From positions 3,113,664 to 3,177,663 of the forward strand of contig NZ_LT799418.1 in NCBI RefSeq assembly GCF_900162725.1: a DNA stretch of 64,000 bases, read 5' to 3'. Shown here one piece after another: positions 47,952 to 56,232 of the stretch. The notes beneath the pieces are model-generated. The model was not told the origin of the DNA and ran no database searches. It saw nothing but the letters and a program-made list of their open reading frames with translations. The DNA is from Parabacteroides sp. Marseille-P3160. Lineage in GTDB: Bacteria > Bacteroidota > Bacteroidia > Bacteroidales > Tannerellaceae. Made by a program: the position numbers and the translations under genes. Positions within the stretch are counted from its first letter, which is position 1. Each line of letters starts with the position of its first letter.

Positions 47952-50900
47952 TTAAAAATTAAGATTCATACCCAATATTATATTGCGCATTTGAGGATAT
48001 ACATTCCCATAGTTTGTATCCAGTTCAGGATCCCACAATTTAAATCCGCTAAAAGTTAATAAATTAACTCCTTGAACATAAAAACGAAGGGTTGATAGAC
48101 CTGTCTTTTTAATCAGATTTTTGGGTAAGGAATAACCGATTTCTGCATTTTTAAGGCGTAAAAAACTCATATCACGCAACCAAAAAGTGGAAGAACGGGA
48201 ATTATTAGCATTAGACACCATAGACATACGGGGATACTCGGCATCCGGATCACGGGTAAATTCTTTCCAGCGGTTTTCGGCAACATCTTTATATATCTGA
48301 CCATAATACAGGATAGATCCGCTTTCACCATATAAATTACTACCTCCGATTACGCGGGTTACATGATCCACTCCTTGAAAGAATACGGACGCATCAAAGT
48401 TTTTCCATCGTGAACTGACACCAAAACCATAATTGATTTCCGGAATAGTTGTGTAGCCGATTGCAACCTCGTCATTATCATCAATGATGCCATCACTGTT
48501 TATGTCACGGTATTTAATATCACCGATGCGCGTTTCACCGAATGTCTGTTGAGGACTATTAGCTAAATCTTCCTCTGATTCGAACAACCCCATTGCTATC
48601 AGTCCACGAAGTTGTCCTTGCGGGAAACTGGCCGAGCTACGATAGGGCCAAACAGGAGTTGGAGCATCATCATACAAACGCTTATTACGGTTGAATGTGA
48701 AATTTCCACGCGCAGATATATACCAATCTTTATCAATCCGCTTTTCATATTCCAACGACATGTCAATGCCTTGGTTCTTCATACGTCCCAGGTTGACATA
48801 TTGTGTTACGTTGATACCCACAACGGAAGGAATACTTTGTTGTTGGATATAAATGCCTTCGCGCTTTTCATAGAAATAGTCCAGATTCATCTTGAATTGG
48901 TCGAATAATCCCAGTTCCAAGCCTACATCGGCTTTTTTGGCTGTTTCCCAGGAAACATTCGGGTTACCCGGATGTCCGGTCGCTATGCCTACATACCATT
49001 TGATTTGATCACGTCCGAAATTATATCCTCCTGTATTTGTGTTCATTTCGGAGTTAAAGGCAAAACGACGGTCTCCCCCAATCTTATCATTACCAATCTC
49101 TCCATAAGAACCTTTAATTTTTAAAAGATTGACAACATGTATTATAGGTTTCCAATATTCTTCGTTACTAATCATATAACCGATAGCAACGGATGGAAAG
49201 AAACCGAATTGTTTGTCCGGAGCGAAGTTTTCAGAGCCATTGTAACCAAAATTAAATTCAGTGAAATACTTATCCATGAATGAATAAGTAGCACGGCCGG
49301 CAACACCTATATTCTTTTCCGGAAAAGACTTGATATAATCACTTCCGGGAAAATTATCCTTATATTCACGCATAGTGAATAAAAACAAACCACTGACACG
49401 GTGTTTCTCCGCAAAAAGCCTTTCATAAGTAGTAGATGCTTCCAAATTCATCGAATAGCTGCCACGGTTAGATACTGCCAGGTTCATGTAGTCGTTACCG
49501 TCCCTGTTTTTTTGGAATATCAGAATACCGTTTTCATCACGTCCTATAGCGATATATGTCGAAGGGGACATACGCTTGTCTTCCGTTGATTCATTACGGG
49601 CATCCCAGGAAAACTTAACATTCGCTTTCAATCCCGGAGTGATTATTTTTGAGAAGTCTTGGGTCAAACTGACTAAAGATTGTGCATTATTCCAGAAGTC
49701 TTGTGAGAAACCAGTATAATTCAAATCCAAATAGGGATTAGTCCCCACATCCGGCCTCGAAAGTGTGCCATCGGAATAAATCGGGACTACTGCTGTTGGA
49801 GGAACACGTACTGCGTTTGCGTACATCGTAGCCATATCTACCCCTAAACGCCTTTTTACTTCATATTGATTAGACATTGAAATTCCTAATTCTGTTGAAC
49901 TTGTAATATCTATATCTACATTTGCCCGGAAATTAAATTTCTGATATTTTACCTGCGGATCGAAACGGAGATTGTCCGCAGGATTAAACACGCCTCCCTC
50001 GTTATAATATGACCCTCCAACATAATAACGAACTCGTTGACCGCCACCGGTTACATTAACATTTGCACGGACGTTATTAGACGAATTCTTAAAAATCATA
50101 TCCATCCAATCCACTACAGGATAAAAATCCGGATCATAACCCGTCAGATATTTATTTTTTGTCATTGGCTGGAAAGCTAAATTGCCACCGGCAGCTAATG
50201 AAATATCATTATAATAATCAATCCATTGTCCGGCATCTGCGAGTTCAGCCATACGAATCGGACTGGAAACGCCGTATTCTACACGTGCGTTAATCGTCGG
50301 AGGAGCTTCTTTCCCACGCTTGGTCGTTATTAAGACAATTCCATTGGCCCCCCTTACCCCATATAGAGCTGTGGCCGTTGCATCTTTTAAAATGGAAAAA
50401 GAGGCAATATCTTCCGGGTCGACCAGATCCATGGAACGCTCAATACCGTCAACTAAGATTAGCGGAGTTGTATTTGCTCCGAACGAACTGACACCGCGTA
50501 TCCAGAAATCCGCACCGGCACCCGGCTCGCCGGTACGCTGCATGACAACAACCCCGGCTAACTGACCTGCCAAACTGGTACTTAATTTAGCTACAGGCAT
50601 TTTCAATTCATCAGCCGTAATGGTAGAGATCGAACCGATCACACTGGATTTCTTCTGCTTACCAAAAGCAACAACCGTGACTTCTTCCAATTCATCGATT
50701 TTCTGAATCAATTTTACTATAATTGTTCTCTGGTTACCCACTTTTATTTCCTGATCTTGCATTCCCAAATAGGTAAAGAGAAGCGTTTCCTCAGGAGAAA
50801 CTTCTATCTCAAACGAACCGTCCAAGTCGGTTGTTACCCCCCGTGTACTTCCCTTTACGGTAATACCCGCTCCGGGTAAAGGTTCATTTTGCTCGTCCGT

Positions 50901-51314
50901 TACCTTGCCTTGTAAAAATCTTTTTTGTTGTGCAGAGATGGGATTGGGGCCGATACCGATAGTGCGAGCTTTTTTGGAGAGAGAAATAAAAATCTGCCGG
51001 TCTCTTATTACATAAGAATTATTCGTACCTTCAAATAACTGATCTAAAATTTTATTGATGGTCGCATTTTTAACATCTAATTTCACTAAACGATTTGATT
51101 CTATGATATCATCATAATAGAAAAAAACATATTCGCTTTTCTTCTCTATCTCATCAAATACCTCTTTTACTGTCTTATCTTTTATATTTAATGACAATAG
51201 CGTTGCCTGAGAATATAAATTATTTGCTACACAAACATGAAGCCCAAGAATTAGACATAAAAAGATTTGCTTCATAACTCTGATGAGTTTGTCTAAACTT
51301 TTGATATTTTGCAT
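47952..51314 (-). CDS. susC: SusC/RagA-type TonB-dependent receptor with STN signalling domain
   Basis: The 1120-residue outer-membrane transporter has a signal (MKQIFLCLILGLHVCVANNLYSQ). An STN domain (about 40-110, LNIKDKTVKEVFDEIEKKSEYVFFYY) touches the FecR anti-sigma. A carboxypeptidase-regulatory-like domain follows (about 130-205, GKVTDEQNEPLPGAGITVKG), then plug (SLAGQLAGVVVMQRTGEPG, ILVDGIERSMDLVDPEDIASFSILKDATATALYG) and barrel. The STN domain marks this as a signalling receptor that controls its own locus. Start may be ATG 51314 or ATG 51275, which opens directly with the signal peptide. The leader faces an antisense transcription unit (51314-51398). Confidence 0.96.
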   Translation of the reverse strand: MQNIKSLDKLIRVMKQIFLCLILGLHVCVANNLYSQATLLSLNIKDKTVKEVFDEIEKKSEYVFFYYDDIIESNRLVKLDVKNATINKILDQLFEGTNNSYVIRDRQIFISLSKKARTIGIGPNPISAQQKRFLQGKVTDEQNEPLPGAGITVKGSTRGVTTDLDGSFEIEVSPEETLLFTYLGMQDQEIKVGNQRTIIVKLIQKIDELEEVTVVAFGKQKKSSVIGSISTITADELKMPVAKLSTSLAGQLAGVVVMQRTGEPGAGADFWIRGVSSFGANTTPLILVDGIERSMDLVDPEDIASFSILKDATATALYGVRGANGIVLITTKRGKEAPPTINARVEYGVSSPIRMAELADAGQWIDYYNDISLAAGGNLAFQPMTKNKYLTGYDPDFYPVVDWMDMIFKNSSNNVRANVNVTGGGQRVRYYVGGSYYNEGGVFNPADNLRFDPQVKYQKFNFRANVDIDITSSTELGISMSNQYEVKRRLGVDMATMYANAVRVPPTAVVPIYSDGTLSRPDVGTNPYLDLNYTGFSQDFWNNAQSLVSLTQDFSKIITPGLKANVKFSWDARNESTEDKRMSPSTYIAIGRDENGILIFQKNRDGNDYMNLAVSNRGSYSMNLEASTTYERLFAEKHRVSGLFLFTMREYKDNFPGSDYIKSFPEKNIGVAGRATYSFMDKYFTEFNFGYNGSENFAPDKQFGFFPSVAIGYMISNEEYWKPIIHVVNLLKIKGSYGEIGNDKIGGDRRFAFNSEMNTNTGGYNFGRDQIKWYVGIATGHPGNPNVSWETAKKADVGLELGLFDQFKMNLDYFYEKREGIYIQQQSIPSVVGINVTQYVNLGRMKNQGIDMSLEYEKRIDKDWYISARGNFTFNRNKRLYDDAPTPVWPYRSSASFPQGQLRGLIAMGLFESEEDLANSPQQTFGETRIGDIKYRDINSDGIIDDNDEVAIGYTTIPEINYGFGVSSRWKNFDASVFFQGVDHVTRVIGGSNLYGESGSILYYGQIYKDVAENRWKEFTRDPDAEYPRMSMVSNANNSRSSTFWLRDMSFLRLKNAEIGYSLPKNLIKKTGLSTLRFYVQGVNLLTFSGFKLWDPELDTNYGNVYPQMRNIILGMNLNF

Positions 51315-51321
51315 ATCTTTG
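51314..51321 (+). promoter_or_regulatory. -7 element for the antisense RNA of the susC leader
   Basis: TATCTTTG on the plus strand matches TANNTTTG exactly and overlaps the susC start codon on the other strand. A TTTG lies 22 bases upstream, one or two more than ideal. Confidence 0.5.
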
Positions 51322-51327
51322 TACGAT

Positions 51328-51398
51328 TAAGGATTAATAATACGATAATTAGTCTTTGAATTAGGCCAGATAATCGTGACGTGATTATCTGGCTTTTT
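51328..51398 (+). ncRNA. Predicted cis-antisense RNA opposite the susC leader
   Basis: A plus-strand -7 box at 51314-51321 and a plus-strand intrinsic terminator (stem 51365-51375 with 51383-51393, loop 7, then five T) bracket about 70 bases with no coding frame. The RNA would be fully complementary to the susC mRNA leader. Antisense RNAs in this place, between the anti-sigma gene and susC, are known in Bacteroides sigma/anti-sigma loci (DonS type) and repress them. No terminator-like T-run exists on the minus strand, so the hairpin is not explained by fecR. Ends are estimates. Confidence 0.55.
51365..51398 (+). terminator. Plus-strand terminator of the antisense RNA
   Basis: A perfect 11-bp stem, 51365-51375 and 51383-51393, seven-base loop, followed by TTTTT at 51394-51398. 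Directed away from susC and toward fecR, antisense to both. Confidence 0.72.
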
Positions 51399-51466
51399 AA
51401 ATTTTGAGGTTGGTTTTTTATTTATATCATAGGCAAACTATTTTTGATGATTAATATTTAACTTAT

Positions 51467-52675
51467 TTATTCTTTATAGGTAATTTCATAAATATCATTT
51501 TGCTTGCGGATTTGTATCGGTACGGTCTTGGATAATCCGTCGAGGACAATCTCTAAATTTTCAAGCATATCCAACTTCCCGGAACATTTTAATGAGCCGG
51601 CCCGGGGATCGTAGTCTATTTCTTTTCCATAATAGCGGGACAGGCGGTTTAGAATAGTGCTTAACTTTTCACTATGATAGCTGTATAAGCCTTCTTTCCA
51701 TAAAATATAATCTTTTACATTTACATCTTTTATTTCCTTTTTCCCCATTGTATAGGAGAGCATTTTATTGGGTGTCAATTTTTCGGATTGCTCATTATCC
51801 ATATCCACCACCACACTACCCCGGACCAAAACAACGAGATGTGTCAAATCCTCTTCATAAGCCGTTACATTAAATGCTGTTCCTAAAACTTTAATGTTCA
51901 AATGATTCGTCTTTACAAAAAAAGGACATTCTTTATCAGGCATTACATCGATGTAAACCTCTCCGTCTACGTATATTTCACGCTTGTTTGAAGGAAATTT
52001 AACCGGATATACAACACGGGTTCCCGAATTTATCCAAAGTTTGGTACTATCCTCTAAAATGAGAGTCGAACGTTTCCCTTTAGGGACGATTAATTGATTA
52101 TAGATAAGCGAACCCTTAGTTTCTCCTCTTGAAGTTTCAGCTTGTTGCTCTTTATCAACTATCTGGCGATTTATTTTAAGCATGCCATTAGCCGTATATT
52201 CTATTGACGGGGCCTGTTTATCAATATCGACCTTCCTTTCATTGCTAAAATATAATTGAATATTATCCGTTTCATTATATATAGGTTTAATCTTCTGTGC
52301 AACCAGAGAAATATTGTCTCTCTCCGATGGCCTTGTTAAATAAAGGACACTCATAGAAAGACCTAGAAGCAAAATAAAACAAGCGGCAGTCCTTATTATA
52401 AATAAACGGTACCTTTTTTTCTGCCATTGAGCATTCGTTTTGCCTATTTTCTCCCACAAAGCGAGCTGCTCCGAAAGGGGAATCGATTGATTTGTAATAT
52501 GGAATGATTTAATTAAGAACAGCGCTTTCCGGTACTCTTTTTCTTTAATAAGATGTTCGCTTCTTAACCGTGCCCAAAAAAGCTCCGTCTGAGGGGTTGG
52601 GTTCAGCCATGATTGGACAAAAAAATCATCTTGCAATAAATCTTCAAATTTATAATCTATATATTTATTAGTCAT
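51467..52675 (-). CDS. FecR-family anti-sigma factor
   Basis: The 402-residue protein has a cytoplasmic N-terminus (about 1-85) that would hold the sigma factor and one transmembrane helix (about 88-110, IIRTAACFILLLGLSMSVLYL). The periplasmic FecR domain (about 195-290) shows VPKGKRSTLILEDSTKLWINSGTRV and VLGTAFNVTAY. The C-terminal domain, of DUF4974 type, would meet the receptor's STN domain. It releases the sigma factor when substrate occupies the receptor. It lies between sigma (132-base gap) and susC (152-base gap). Confidence 0.93.
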   Translation of the reverse strand: MTNKYIDYKFEDLLQDDFFVQSWLNPTPQTELFWARLRSEHLIKEKEYRKALFLIKSFHITNQSIPLSEQLALWEKIGKTNAQWQKKRYRLFIIRTAACFILLLGLSMSVLYLTRPSERDNISLVAQKIKPIYNETDNIQLYFSNERKVDIDKQAPSIEYTANGMLKINRQIVDKEQQAETSRGETKGSLIYNQLIVPKGKRSTLILEDSTKLWINSGTRVVYPVKFPSNKREIYVDGEVYIDVMPDKECPFFVKTNHLNIKVLGTAFNVTAYEEDLTHLVVLVRGSVVVDMDNEQSEKLTPNKMLSYTMGKKEIKDVNVKDYILWKEGLYSYHSEKLSTILNRLSRYYGKEIDYDPRAGSLKCSGKLDMLENLEIVLDGLSKTVPIQIRKQNDIYEITYKE

Positions 52676-52806
52676 TTATACATTCCTTTCCCTAACGAGA
52701 TAACAAAATCATCATTTATAAAAGGACAACGTACGATATAATTTATACTCAATAAAAAGAAAAATATTTTTAAGAAAAAGTAGATTAATAAAAATATTAA
52801 ATAAGA

Positions 52807-53442
52807 CTATTTTAAAAGACACAGAAGGAGAACATATAGGAATAAAGAAGGAGGAAAAGTGGATCGTAGTTTTTTTAAGGTACGCTGGAGAAGGTTTTGA
52901 ACGGATTGAGGGTTCATATTCATTAATTCACTAATCTCATCGTAGGAAAGATTTTCTTTGAATCGATAATAAATAACTTCCTTTTGTTTCGATGTCAGGG
53001 AATTTAACATTTGATTGACTTTTTCCCGGATAAGATGATATTCTTCATTTTTAAGTAATATTTCTTCAGCTGAAAGTTCCACGGAAAAATTCAATTCGTC
53101 ATTCTCAAGAGTAACATAATCCCGCATTTGCTTATAGGCATTAAACAATCTGTTTTTTAAAGAGACAAACAGGTAAATTTTTATATTTTTTACAGGCTGA
53201 AGATTCCTCCGATTCTGAAATAAGGAAGTAAACACATCATGGATGCAATCTTTCAAAAGTTCGCAATCTGAAGTATAATGCATGCCATATCCATACATTG
53301 ATTGTATATTCATCTCATAAATAGTAGTATAGGCGTCGTCGTCTCCAGACAGAAAACGGTACCATAATGATTTATCAGATTCCATTGTTGTCTCTTCTTT
53401 ATCCATGAAGATACGTCCGCTTAATAATTTAAATCTATTCAA
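52807..53442 (-). CDS. ECF-type RNA polymerase sigma-70 factor
   Basis: The 211-residue ECF sigma factor has region 2 (about 30-100, DDDAYTTIYEMNIQSMYGYG and IHDVFTSLFQNRRNL) and region 4 (about 140-190, LTSKQKEVIYYRFKENLSYDEISELMNMNPQSVQNLLQR), which reads the -35 element. The final residues FLYVLLLCLLK form a hydrophobic tail, unusual for a soluble sigma factor. The start is uncertain: ATG 53442, or internal Met13 or Met20. It is the first gene of the locus, with FecR and SusC downstream, so it most likely drives susC expression. Confidence 0.92.
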   Translation of the reverse strand: MNRFKLLSGRIFMDKEETTMESDKSLWYRFLSGDDDAYTTIYEMNIQSMYGYGMHYTSDCELLKDCIHDVFTSLFQNRRNLQPVKNIKIYLFVSLKNRLFNAYKQMRDYVTLENDELNFSVELSAEEILLKNEEYHLIREKVNQMLNSLTSKQKEVIYYRFKENLSYDEISELMNMNPQSVQNLLQRTLKKLRSTFPPSLFLYVLLLCLLK

Positions 53443-53478
53443 GAGCCTATATCCTCTCCCACCTTTAGACTATCCGTA

Positions 53479-53512
53479 CAAAAGTAAATAAAAATAAGTA
53501 AATATAAACAAA
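53479..53512 (-). promoter_or_regulatory. Possible promoter of the ECF sigma gene
   Basis: On the minus strand TACTTTTG (53479-53486) matches TANNTTTG, with TTTG (53509-53512) 22 bases upstream, slightly wide. The start codon is 36 bases downstream. Confidence 0.5.
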
Positions 53513-53777
53513 CCGACCTACTATGAAAAAGGGAAAGGGATACTCAGTTTCTCTTTACGGCATAAATAAAAATATGATTATTTCTTCGGTTTTTTATACT
53601 CGGTATCTTCATCTTTCCATAGGCTATCTCTGTTTTGGTCGTGTTTAAATATGTGATTTCTTCATCGTTGTTTTTAATAATATAAATTTATATGAATCAG
53701 ATCCATATATTTTAACACAAGCCGCTGTTAAACTTCAAATTTTAGTGGTAAAACACTACGCATAATGTAAAAAACAT

Positions 53778-53870
53778 ATGACCATCATGACCAACGATGA
53801 AGAGGATCGATTTATGGAAGAGGGAATGACTATCCGGGTGATTCCAGTATGGAAATGGCTATTGGTATAA
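53778..53870 (+). CDS. Possible 30-residue small protein
   Basis: An ATG-initiated frame on the plus strand encodes MTIMTNDEEDRFMEEGMTI followed by a short Trp-rich tail (VIPVWKWLLV). Two ATGs (53778, 53787) are in frame. Composition differs from random A/T-rich intergenic sequence, and the acidic-then-aromatic pattern suggests a real small ORF. There is no promoter box that I can support and no family I recognise. It lies in the 556-base gap between the ECF sigma gene and the hicB remnant. Confidence 0.3.
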   Translation: MTIMTNDEEDRFMEEGMTIRVIPVWKWLLV

Positions 53871-53933
53871 CTTTTCACATGGGAACCACTTATTTTCCTA
53901 ATGCTTATTATATCGCTTTGCAAACACAAACTC

Positions 53934-53973
53934 AAAAAGAAAAGACCCTGATATCACCAAAGTAATATCAGGG
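53934..53973 (-). terminator. Terminator of the hicAB unit
   Basis: CCCTGATAT (53946-53954) pairs with ATATCAGGG (53965-53973); on the minus strand the stem is followed by TCTTTTCTTTTT. It lies 25 bases after the original hicB stop codon at 53999, which supports the reading of the full-length gene. Confidence 0.75.
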
Positions 53974-53998
53974 CGTCAAGCGTTCAAAAGTGTATTAA

Positions 53999-54406
53999 TC
54001 AAATGAACTGCACTTGACTTATCTCTGAGGCAAAGTCATGCAATGATTTTTCAATTTTTTGTATAGTCTTTGCACTTGGTTTCTTTCGCCCCGTAACATA
54101 GTGACTTAATTAACCTTGACTGACGCCTGTGATTGTTTCTAATCCGGCTAATGTGAACTTCTTGGAATAAAATGCCAAAAAAGATGCCACGTCATATTTA
54201 AACTCGAACGTCATCTCTTGAAATGGCTTGTTCTCATCCTTGTACAAGGCTTCCATTTCCCTATAGGAATTGTAAAAGTCTTCAATGGCTTCATTGACTG
54301 TTTTGCCGTCTCCTATGATACCGTAGCCCAATCTGTTCTCGTCTAAATCAATATAAACACCATAAGTACCGTCATCTCCCCTTTCAATAACTGCTCTAAT
54401 TGTCAT
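53999..54406 (-). pseudogene. hicB: hicB-like antitoxin, cut short by one in-frame stop
   Basis: The first 98 codons encode a HicB-type antitoxin: a degenerate RNase H-like domain (IRAVIERGDDGTYGVYIDL) and the start of a helix-turn-helix (LAGLETITGVSQG). A TAA at 54110-54112 then interrupts the frame. Beyond it the same frame runs on to a TGA at 53999-54001 and encodes LSHYVTGRKKPSAKTIQKIE..., the missing DNA-binding half of a HicB. A single C-to-T change (CAA to TAA) explains the stop. The protein could still bind toxin but should not bind DNA normally. It lies 30 bases downstream of the hicA remnant. Confidence 0.82.
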
Positions 54407-54436
54407 ATTCTATTTCCTTTCTTTTAAACTCAAAAG

Positions 54437-54625
54437 TTATAATTTAACCCCCGAATCTTTAGTAATACTTTTTAATGTTCCCAATTTTACCTCCTCACTT
54501 TTATGATTGCTTAGAAGGAATTCTCTTCCCGTTATTGGACTAAATCAAATGGGGTGTTTCTTTCTCTGTCGCAGGAAGTAACAACCAGCCTTTGAGATCT
54601 TCTTCTCAAGTTCCGAATACTTCAT
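54437..54625 (-). pseudogene. hicA: hicA-like toxin, broken by one nonsense codon
   Basis: A frame opens at ATG 54625 and reads MKYSELEKKISKAGCYFLR, the start of a HicA mRNA interferase (dsRBD-like fold), then QRKKHPI with the catalytic-type His24. A TGA at 54545-54547 (codon 27) replaces the conserved Trp. Past it the same frame gives FSPITGREFLLSNHKSEEV and GTLKSITKDSGVKL and ends in TAA at 54437. The total is 62 codons plus stop, normal for HicA. One G-to-A change (TGG to TGA) explains the break. The toxin is therefore most likely inactive. Confidence 0.82.
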
Positions 54626-54920
54626 TCTATCAACGTTCATTTGATTAACACAGTACAAGGGTATTAATATTAATACCACAAACAAAAGAAAATCATAAAA
54701 ACACAGATCAATTATCCCAATGACAAAAGGGACAAGTCACATGAAGAGAAAAATTTCAGACAGGCACTAAAACGGAATCGATTAATCCGACTTTCGATTT
54801 TCATGAATAAATTACGATAAATAAACCGTATATTTTTGTATTTTTGACAACTTGGAATGACAATTTACTATTGAATTAAATCAACGGCAAATGCAAGCCA
54901 TAAAAACATATTTCGTCCTT

Positions 54921-55748
54921 ATGGAAAGGAAACATTTATTCGCAACACTCTTGTTACTCCTCTGCATAATTAGCTTTGTAAGTTGCGTAAAAGAGGAGGA
55001 CGATACCCGGACAACTTGCACCTCTGGTTGTACGGTTATCATGGGGAGAATCTTGACTTCAGAAAACCAACCTCTTCCCGGTATAAATTTCGAAGTTAAT
55101 TATAAGAAAACCACCGGAATTCATTACATCCTCACAAGAAAGAAAGCCGTAACGGAATCGGACAAAGACGGATTCTACGACATGCGTTTCCACCTCAAAG
55201 ACGACGAGCTTCTTCAAGATGAATCATACAGGACGTTTGAAATGAACATCAATCTGGAAAGATTGGATCCGGAATTGTATATACTTCCAAAAGATATGAT
55301 CTCACATATCGATGCATCAACGGATCCTCCCACGACCACAGCCGCAGATGTAGCACCGGAAATAACAGCCTCTATGAGACTTAAGCGGGACACAGTGTAC
55401 GATGTGAATTGTTATGTGCCGCAGAAAAAATATATAAAAGTCACTTTAAAAGGCTTCGAGCCACAACAGAAGGGCGACTGTTTTGAAGTATGCACGCTTT
55501 TCCCTTGGGGATTTGAGGAGAATGACTGGAATGATAAGATGCTGGACACGAAATACGGGATAGGAGGCAGCGGATGGGACAGGTTCAAGGCTTCCACCGA
55601 AGACCAGACGTTTACAGAGGTTCCTTTCGCATTGAACGACAGTAATATCGTGAGAATAATAAAAGTCAAAAATGGTGTCGCGATGCCGGAAGACCATAAG
55701 ATTTATGTATCCGGGGACAGTCCGACAAATCTTACATACGAATACTAA
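54921..55748 (+). CDS. Lipoprotein with a carboxypeptidase-regulatory-like domain
   Basis: The roughly 275-residue protein has a lipoprotein signal (LLLLLCIISFVSC). Cys-rich sequence (TCTSGCTVIMG) follows, then a CarboxypepD_reg-like beta fold (about 35-110, GRILTSENQPLPGINFEV, DKDGFYDMRFHL). The C-terminal half is of no recognised family; it has a pair of Cys residues (GDCFEVC) that may form a disulfide. It is likely surface or periplasmic. ATG 54921 is preferred because the longer frame (54891) gives an atypically long n-region. Tandem TATTTTTG boxes lie at 54831-54846 but lack a clear -33. No operon partner. Confidence 0.62.
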   Translation: MERKHLFATLLLLLCIISFVSCVKEEDDTRTTCTSGCTVIMGRILTSENQPLPGINFEVNYKKTTGIHYILTRKKAVTESDKDGFYDMRFHLKDDELLQDESYRTFEMNINLERLDPELYILPKDMISHIDASTDPPTTTAADVAPEITASMRLKRDTVYDVNCYVPQKKYIKVTLKGFEPQQKGDCFEVCTLFPWGFEENDWNDKMLDTKYGIGGSGWDRFKASTEDQTFTEVPFALNDSNIVRIIKVKNGVAMPEDHKIYVSGDSPTNLTYEY

Positions 55749-55794
55749 ATTGAGATGATTTTATATTTTTAACCAACGGGTTCAAAAGCAAGGC

Positions 55795-55850
55795 TCTTAG
55801 AAAAGTTCAGAAGGAAACGCCTTGTTTCTATAAAACAAATTTATTCTATA
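55795..55850 (+). repeat. Imperfect direct repeat, copy A
   Basis: This 56-base segment (TCTTAGAAAAGTTCAGAAGG... to ...TTATTCTATA) matches 56233-56288 over its whole length with about three quarters identity. The best block is AGAAGGAAACG versus AGAAGGAAGCG. Confidence 0.5.
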
Positions 55851-55891
55851 CATATTCTTTTTCATGCCAAGGCATAGGCAAAACATTGCTG
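55847..55891 (+). repeat. Dispersed intergenic repeat, copy 2
   Basis: The segment shares GGCATAGGCAAAAC (55869-55882) exactly with 6963-6976, with similar T-runs and CCA upstream. It follows direct repeat copy A immediately. Confidence 0.4.
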
Positions 55892-55934
55892 CGGCAGCAC
55901 CTTTTTTCTTTACAGGTAGCAACAATCCGACTTC

Positions 55935-56005
55935 CCCCGGCCGTCAAAAGATCTTTTGACGGTCATTCGAAGATCTTTTGACGGCCGGGGAAAGATCTTC
56001 GAATG
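55935..56005. repeat. Cluster of overlapping inverted repeats centred on AGATCT
   Basis: A 22-bp perfect palindrome (55941-55962) and a 21-bp stem (55935-55955 with 55970-55990) cannot both form. A 15-bp stem (55964-55978 with 55991-56005) competes for the same arm. Three AGATCT sequences sit at the stem centres. The unit reads as iterated forward and reverse copies of GATCTTTTGACGG. Confidence 0.7.
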
Positions 56006-56232
56006 GCCAGTAAAAATTAAAGTGCCAGTGCAAAAAAAACAAAGCCAGTACGTCGGAGAACTCAAAAGGCAACGCAGAGATCACATTTTTCCTTGCAGCA
56101 ATCCCCCGGACAGATATAATAATGACGATAAATAGTGAATCTTCCTGCGCTTATTCAATACTATCATTTTTTCAATTGTTTGTAGCGTAAAAACACTAAC
56201 ATATATAACCCATATCAATACATTAAAAATGT

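Larger units (their letters stand above)
53443..53998. other. Long intergenic region upstream of the sus locus
   Basis: This 556-base A/T-rich stretch holds the ECF sigma promoter candidate, the small ORF at 53778-53870 and the hicB-side terminator at 53934-53973. The remaining sequence shows no other coding frame, RNA or repeat that I can support. Confidence 0.5.
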
